Of a DNA stretch of 64,000 nt, positions 59,341 to 64,000 are shown piece after piece (position 1 is the first letter of the stretch; the number at the start of each line of letters is the position of its first letter). Position numbers and translations under genes: made by a program. The notes below the pieces were generated by a model. It was given only the letters and a program-made list of their open reading frames with translations. It was not told the DNA's origin and did not search any database. Location: contig SJRY01000281.1 in the NCBI GenBank assembly GCA_011319805.1, forward strand, positions 124,001-188,000. The letters are read 5' to 3'. Source of the stretch: Macrocybe gigantea. Its lineage: Eukaryota > Basidiomycota > Agaricomycetes > Agaricales > Callistosporiaceae.

Positions 59341-60564
59341 ATGTCAGGCCAGCAACCAAGTGCTGGTGAACCTTCCACGAGGGCCATCGGCAGCCTTGCC
59401 AAGAAGCAGTCAGACGTTACGCGCCAAGGCACGCAGAAACTTAAATTTGTGCCTACTCTTCCCGCAAGACGAAAAAAAGAGTGCGTGGGTTTGATGCAGT
59501 AGTGTTACCATACTGACGATTTCACTCAAAGGGAGATCAAACCGGTATGACTCTTTTGCAGATTCGTGTCTCAAAGTACACTGCCGACATGCGTCCCAGG
59601 AGCCTGTTGCTCAGCCTGTGCCGACAGTAACAAATGATCGCGGACGCGGGCGTGGGGTACGCAGTGCCAGGGGAAAGGGAAGGGGCGCATCACGTCCAGA
59701 GCTAGAAATGACGGCAAGTGGACCTTTTGCAATGGGTCCTGCTCTAGCAGGCAACAATGCCAGGCGGTCGGCGCCACGCTCAGCATTTGCTCTGGCACCT
59801 ACGACATCGGCGCCAGGAGCGTCTCTTGCTCCTACACCTGCACCGTCTTTTCAAATGCCCAAACTCGCAGCAAAAATAGAGAAAACGGAAGAAGATGAAG
59901 CGATGTATTCCGATCCGGACGAGGGCGTCGAAATCGTCGATATGGAGAACGTACGGCATATGGACTGGATGGCACCTGATGGTATCGTTGCAGAGACTGG
60001 CCAGAACGACGATATTCGCGAATTGCAGGATCACGCGATGCACGCAAACGGAAACAAGATCTATCTTTTCCAATTTCCTGCACCATTTCCTGAATTTTTG
60101 TCAATGTCGCAATCAAGTGCAGAAACTTCAACGAAAAGACATGTAGCATTTGCTCCAGACGTCAAACCTGAGCCAGCAAATACCGCGTCGGATTTGAGCA
60201 GCGCGGACGTCAAGGAACATCGCCCCACGGACGGTGTAATTGGTCAATTAGAGATCTACCGGAGTGGCGCGGTGAAAATGCGCCTTCACGGGGACATGCT
60301 ACTTAATGCAAGTCGAATTGCCCGAGATACTTCACTTTTCTCACTACGTTGCAGGTCAACGTCTCGACGCAACCATCTTTTCTCCAACAGGCGGCTTGTA
60401 TTGACACGACGGAGAAACAACTGATCGTGTTGGGAGAGGTTAATAAAAGGTTTAATGTTTCACCTGACGTTGAAACACTCTTAACTGCGATGGAGGCAGC
60501 GGACAAAGCTCCTGTACCTGGGGCATTGGATAGCGAACAACTAATAGGAATGGATACGACATAG
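59341..60564 (+). CDS. RPC53: RNA polymerase III subunit RPC53 (RPC4), with 13-nt exon and a GC-AG intron
   Basis: Nuclear Pol III subunit of the RPC37/53 heterodimer used in initiation, termination and reinitiation. The start MSGQQPSAGEPSTRA is followed by KLKFVPTLPARRKKE, the usual RPC53 N-terminal motif. A 13-nt exon (59532-59544) gives EIKP and splices to EPVAQPVPTV. A Gly/Arg-rich stretch (RGRGRGVRSARGKGRG) and an acidic part follow. The C-terminal domain has IYLFQFPAPFPEF, GQLEIYRSGAVKMRLHGDMLL, then VNVSTQPSFLQQAACIDT and GEVNKRFNVSPDVETLL. The intron 60308-60354 starts GCAAGT and ends TTGCAG, a GC-AG type. Confidence 0.86.
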
Positions 60565-60623
60565 CGAAATGTGTATCTTGATGTTGTGACAAGATGTGAC
60601 CGTGACATATCACCTTCTTGCCC

Positions 60624-61820
60624 ATGACCTTGAAGCTTAGGCCACCCAGCAATCCTCCGTCGCCCTTTTCTTGGGATTCTCCTGCTCCGTCTCCAATTCA
60701 GGATGCCACTGCTCTTCCACCTCCTCCGACTTTCTGGCTCTCGGCGCGAGACATGAAGCTGTTTGGTGCTAATCCATTGACTTCGGTCTCCGAAGTTGGA
60801 GTCGTCAGGTGCAAGGACTGCGACAAACCCGTCTTGCGCAACTGCATGGTCGACCACGCCAGTTTGTTGAGCTACTTCTCTCCCTGCTTCCACGCTTTTT
60901 CATCATTCTGTAGACAAATGTGCTATCATTCGAGCTGGTGGCAAAAAGGGTGCGAAGAGCAAGAATGGAGCGGATTTGGACGGTTCGTCGGTTTGGCCAC
61001 CCAACTTTATCTTATTAATCACGCCTCTACACTCCCAGGCTCTAAAAAGCGAAAGGCCTCCCCTTCTCCCGATGATCCATCCCTCCCTCCAAAGAAGAAG
61101 ACAAAGCCTGCGACGAAAGTAACCAAGGGACGAATGAAAGGCCCCATAGATTACGACAAGCAATGCGGTGTCATAAACGACAAGAACTTGCCATGTTCGC
61201 GGTCTTTGACGTGCAAATCCCACTCCATGGGTGCGAAGCGAGCCGTGCAAGGTCGCTCGAAGAGTTACGATGAGTTGCTGTTGGAGTGGCAACGTGCCAA
61301 CAATCCCAACTTTGTCGAGCCGGTCAAGAGGGAGACCAAAGCAGAGAAGAAGGAGAAACGCGAACGTGAGAAGTTGGAAAAAAAGAGATTGGCGGAAGAA
61401 GCTGCAGCAGCCATGGGCATCGACCCTTCAGCGAAGAAATCCAGTGTTCCCGGCGCCCCAAAGAAGTCCAGCAAGAAGGCGGCTGCGGCTGCGGCCGCTG
61501 CTGCCGCTGCTGTGAAGCATGCCGAGGACATCGGAGACGATAACTCAGAAGACCTTGATCATCTGGATTCTGAGGCGGAGATGGACGAGCTGGTGCGTGC
61601 TGTGAGATCAGCAATGGACAAAGGTGTCGTCGGTGTTCCGTTAGCTGTACCATGCGACGCAGGCACATGGTTCGTGCAAAGAAGAGAACGCACCCGTTGT
61701 TGTCGCGATCTGCTAATGGGTGCGCTTGGAGGGGGTGTTAACAACGTCAGTGCCATGGGGATTGCCAATCGCAACGGCAATCTAGGACATGCCATTGGAC
61801 TTGGGGGGAGGCTTGCATGA
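60624..61820 (+). CDS. SGF73: SAGA-associated factor 73 (ataxin-7 family)
   Basis: Anchors the SAGA deubiquitinase module. The ATG at 60624 starts MTLKLRPPSNPP. The N-terminal zinc motif reads VRCKDCDKPVLRNCMVDHA, then after a GTTTGT...TGTAG intron NKCAIIRAGGKKGAKS. A basic linker (KKRKASPSP ... KKKTK) leads to the SCA7 domain: DYDKQCGVINDKNLPCSRSL, then TCKSHSMGAKRAVQGR. An alanine run (about nine codons near 61480-61510) and a charged helix follow. The tail ends NRNGNLGHAIGLGGRLA. The SCA7 motif makes the assignment firm. It follows RPC53 by 60 bp in tandem. Confidence 0.88.
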   Translation: MTLKLRPPSNPPSPFSWDSPAPSPIQDATALPPPPTFWLSARDMKLFGANPLTSVSEVGVVRCKDCDKPVLRNCMVDHASLLSYFSPCFHAFSSFCRQMCYHSSWWQKGCEEQEWSGFGRFVGLATQLYLINHASTLPGSKKRKASPSPDDPSLPPKKKTKPATKVTKGRMKGPIDYDKQCGVINDKNLPCSRSLTCKSHSMGAKRAVQGRSKSYDELLLEWQRANNPNFVEPVKRETKAEKKEKREREKLEKKRLAEEAAAAMGIDPSAKKSSVPGAPKKSSKKAAAAAAAAAAAVKHAEDIGDDNSEDLDHLDSEAEMDELVRAVRSAMDKGVVGVPLAVPCDAGTWFVQRRERTRCCRDLLMGALGGGVNNVSAMGIANRNGNLGHAIGLGGRLA

Positions 61821-61922
61821 TTCTCTGGCCACCACGTTACTTTTATTTATATACATACCCATGTAGCATTATTGTATACCCTTGACCAAGTCAAAACACG
61901 GTCTTTCCACTTTTCGATCGAC

Positions 61923-63337
61923 ATGTCCATGCTCAGCACCCGCCGCTCAAAAGGCCAAGTCAAAGGCGCCGGAAGGCGCGAAGAAGCATCAAGAACCTAT
62001 GCGAATCCCCTTCCGCTCATATTCACGGATCCCGCAGAACACAAGGCCTCGACCTTGCTCAGTTCGATCGGGTTGTCTTTAACCAAAGTAACAAACCCCC
62101 ACTGCGCAGGGGTATTCGACGCGTCTACGAGATCAGTATGGGTAACCAACTCGAAAGACTCCATGTTACTTTGGCGAAGGGGCTTTTTCGGAAAGGGTGA
62201 TCTTTCACGGAGTGAACCCAGCTGGTTGGCCAGGCAAAAAACCCATGGGCAACCCGATGGAAGACGTGTGTCATGATACTCTCTTTCTTTGTAAATGCTG
62301 ATCGTCACCCGTGCCACTTCTCATTGATAAGTATCGACGGCCGAAGAAGTGACGGCCAAACGCAGAGCGGAACGACGACAGTTTAAATTGGACCGAGCCA
62401 AAGCCATCGCAGCCGTCGCCGAGGAAGCGGAAAAAATATTCATGACAGAGGGCCGTGTGATACAACCTGCTTTAACTGGCCCTGCTATCCCTTCTGCTGC
62501 TACATGGAGGCCGCAGAGTCCAACATCAGCATCTGTCGAGCCACAGATGAATACACTGGAACGATTTGAAGCCAATCAGGAGCCAATGCAAGACATTGAA
62601 CATCTCCAGCTCACCTTACCAGAAGCATTCTTCCTCCTCTGGTGTCTAGACTGCTTAACTGTGCTGGATGCCATTACGGTACGTGTTTATTGCATATCTA
62701 GACCAATTTTATGTTCATATCTAGAACGAAGAATGAAGCCATGAGCCTTAGTCGCGTTTGGGCTGCTTTCCAAAGCGCCCATCTGCTCGGTGTCCATGTG
62801 CCGCCCTGCCACTTCGATAATCCGTTTCTCGTGAACTACTTCGTATACCATCATTACCGATCGCTGGGCTGGGTCGTGAAAAGTGGGATCAAGTTTTGTG
62901 TCGATTACTTGCTGTACAAGCGAGGCCCAGTCTTCAGCCATGCAGAGTATGTTTCCAAAAGAATACCTAGCTCTTTCTGCATCACATACTTAGTCTCTCT
63001 TAGATTCGCAGTTGTCATCTGTCCAGTCTATGAAGACCCTGAGGATCGGGCCTCTTCTCCTTTCGAACGGCAAACTTCGTCCCTTTTTTCCTGGTCCTGG
63101 CTAAGTACCATAAACCGCGTGAATTCACAAGTACAAAAGGTACGGTTCAGTGTTCACAATGGTATATTTCGTTCTTCAATAATTCAACCCTCCCAGACAC
63201 TGATCCTCACATATGTCACAATACCCGCACGTTCCCGAGTTCCTCTCCATGTACTTGACAGCCCCGCGTGTTTACAGTACTACTCCGTAAGGGACGTTGT
63301 CCTGCGTAGATTTATACCAGCTCGCATGCGCGATTAA
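61923..63337 (+). CDS. SEN2: tRNA-splicing endonuclease catalytic subunit SEN2
   Basis: Cuts the 5' exon-intron border of pre-tRNAs in the Sen2-Sen15-Sen34-Sen54 complex. The N-terminal part has NPLPLIF, then CAGVFDASTRSVWVTNSKDSM and LWRRGFFGKGDLSRSEPSWL. Intron 62270-62329 leads to a basic coiled-coil (RRAERRQFKLDRAKAIA). The C-terminal nuclease domain has EAFFLLWCLDCLTVLD, NEAMSLSRVW and VYHHYRSLGWVVKSGIKFCVDY. The triad is Tyr in HHYRSLGW, His in FSHAEFAV (across intron 62947-63004) and Lys in QVQKTLIL (across an intron at about 63139-63198). It ends RRFIPARMRD. The start codon is the first ATG in frame. Confidence 0.88.
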
Positions 63338-63549
63338 TTTGAGCTTGCGGGACTCTTCGATTAAGTGTGACGACTAGTCTCTTTACAAGCGATCCAAGTG
63401 GTGATACACGCCTATATCTATGTCACGAATAAACATGGTGACCAACAATTATTGACGTCTTGCGTTTTTGATAGAAATAATGCGGGAAGAGATGATGGGA
63501 TAAATATGCATAGGAAAGGATGCGGAATGCCGAGTGGAATATTGGTATA

Positions 63550-64000
63550 TCAAATAGCACCTTTGATTTGCACTTTGCGATATTTCTCCTCGTAGACTTG
63601 GGCAAGTTTCGGCAGGGCAGGTTTGCAATCGAGGTTCTTTTGGTTATCAGGTGCACGAGGATCTGTGAAAAAATCTGCTGAATGATCCACGAGAAAAGTA
63701 CGTGCTTCGTCGAGGCTGTCAAAAGCCAGTTCATCGCGGATATAACTTAGGGGTATGGTTCGATAGCTGCATCAAGGTGCGTCATTCCTGGTAGTTTGCA
63801 TAGTGGAGGTGATCTGACATACGCCTTTGCGATGACCATCAAGGCCTTTACTCGTTCACGGTCGATGAAGTGGTCCATGATGTACGCACCCATGTTCGGG
63901 GCGTTCAGGTAGAGGTCGAAGAGGGAATGGTAATTCCCCATTGACAAAGCCCGTTGTACTGCAAGCGCGTGACGTACCGCGGCGTCCGCTTTCTGTCTAG
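63550..64000 (-). CDS. SAC3/GANP-domain protein (THP3/LENG8-like), 5' part beyond the window
   Basis: Read on the minus strand from the window edge: RQKADAAVRHALAVQRAL, SMGNYHSLFDLYLNAPNMG, AYIMDHFIDRERVKALMVIAKAY. An intron (GTATGT...GATGCAG) then joins to RTIPLSYIRDELAFDSLDEARTFL. It ends KYRKVQIKGAI with TGA at 63550-63552. This is the SAC3/GANP (winged-helix plus TPR-like) domain of the subgroup around yeast Thp3 and animal LENG8, involved in mRNA processing/export. Only the C-terminal ~130 residues are in the window. It is convergent with SEN2. Confidence 0.75.

Noticed and set aside
60303..60893. 196-codon minus-strand ORF
   Set aside because: Overlaps RPC53 and SGF73 exons, which have clear family motifs.
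16776..64000. Biosynthetic or defence gene cluster
   Set aside because: The genes serve unrelated housekeeping pathways with mixed strands; ERG9 has no neighbouring terpene-tailoring genes.

Overview
The window is nuclear DNA of a filamentous basidiomycete, most likely an Agaricomycete. The evidence is many 45-65 nt GT-AG introns, very short intergenic gaps, a KDZ-transposon-associated protein with CxC5/CxC6 cysteine clusters (a family expanded in mushroom-forming fungi), a chromodomain Ty3/Gypsy element, and typical fungal housekeeping genes. No rRNA, tRNA or CRISPR was seen.

Layout. (1) 1-16.3 kb is a transposon-rich accessory block. It holds a degraded multi-exon gene, a KDZ/CxC5-CxC6 gene, and an 11-bp-period degenerate minisatellite with inverted arms. 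It also holds several fragments of an older Ty3/Gypsy family with ~318-bp LTRs ('LTR-A'). A younger 5.85-kb chromovirus, flanked by a 5-bp target duplication, sits 6 bp from the end of one LTR-A. A Ty1/Copia tail closes the block. (2) 16.8-64 kb is a dense housekeeping block. In order it holds a hypoxanthine-guanine phosphoribosyltransferase, a mitoferrin carrier, glycogen debranching enzyme, PAT1, a type II membrane glycosyltransferase, a makorin-like RING protein, SAGA subunit ADA1/HFI1 and a LYC1-like acyltransferase. These are followed by squalene synthase (ERG9), MMS22/Mus7, a small DASH-Hsk3-like gene, an acidic AT-hook protein, sulfite reductase beta (MET5) and two tandem alanine-glyoxylate aminotransferases. 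The block ends with dynein intermediate chain, Pol III subunit RPC53, SAGA subunit SGF73, tRNA endonuclease SEN2 and a partial SAC3/GANP protein.

The housekeeping genes are not an operon or biosynthetic cluster. Their shared features are architectural: tiny divergent promoters (62 bp between dynein IC and RPC53), repeated CACGTG elements close to start codons, and very small exons (7, 7, 9, 9 and 13 nt) that hold the reading frame in five conserved genes. Many otherwise intact genes also carry a single apparent missing base, mostly next to short homopolymers. This looks more like a sequence/assembly defect than real gene decay. All splice calls were read by eye from splice sites, reading frame and family conservation.
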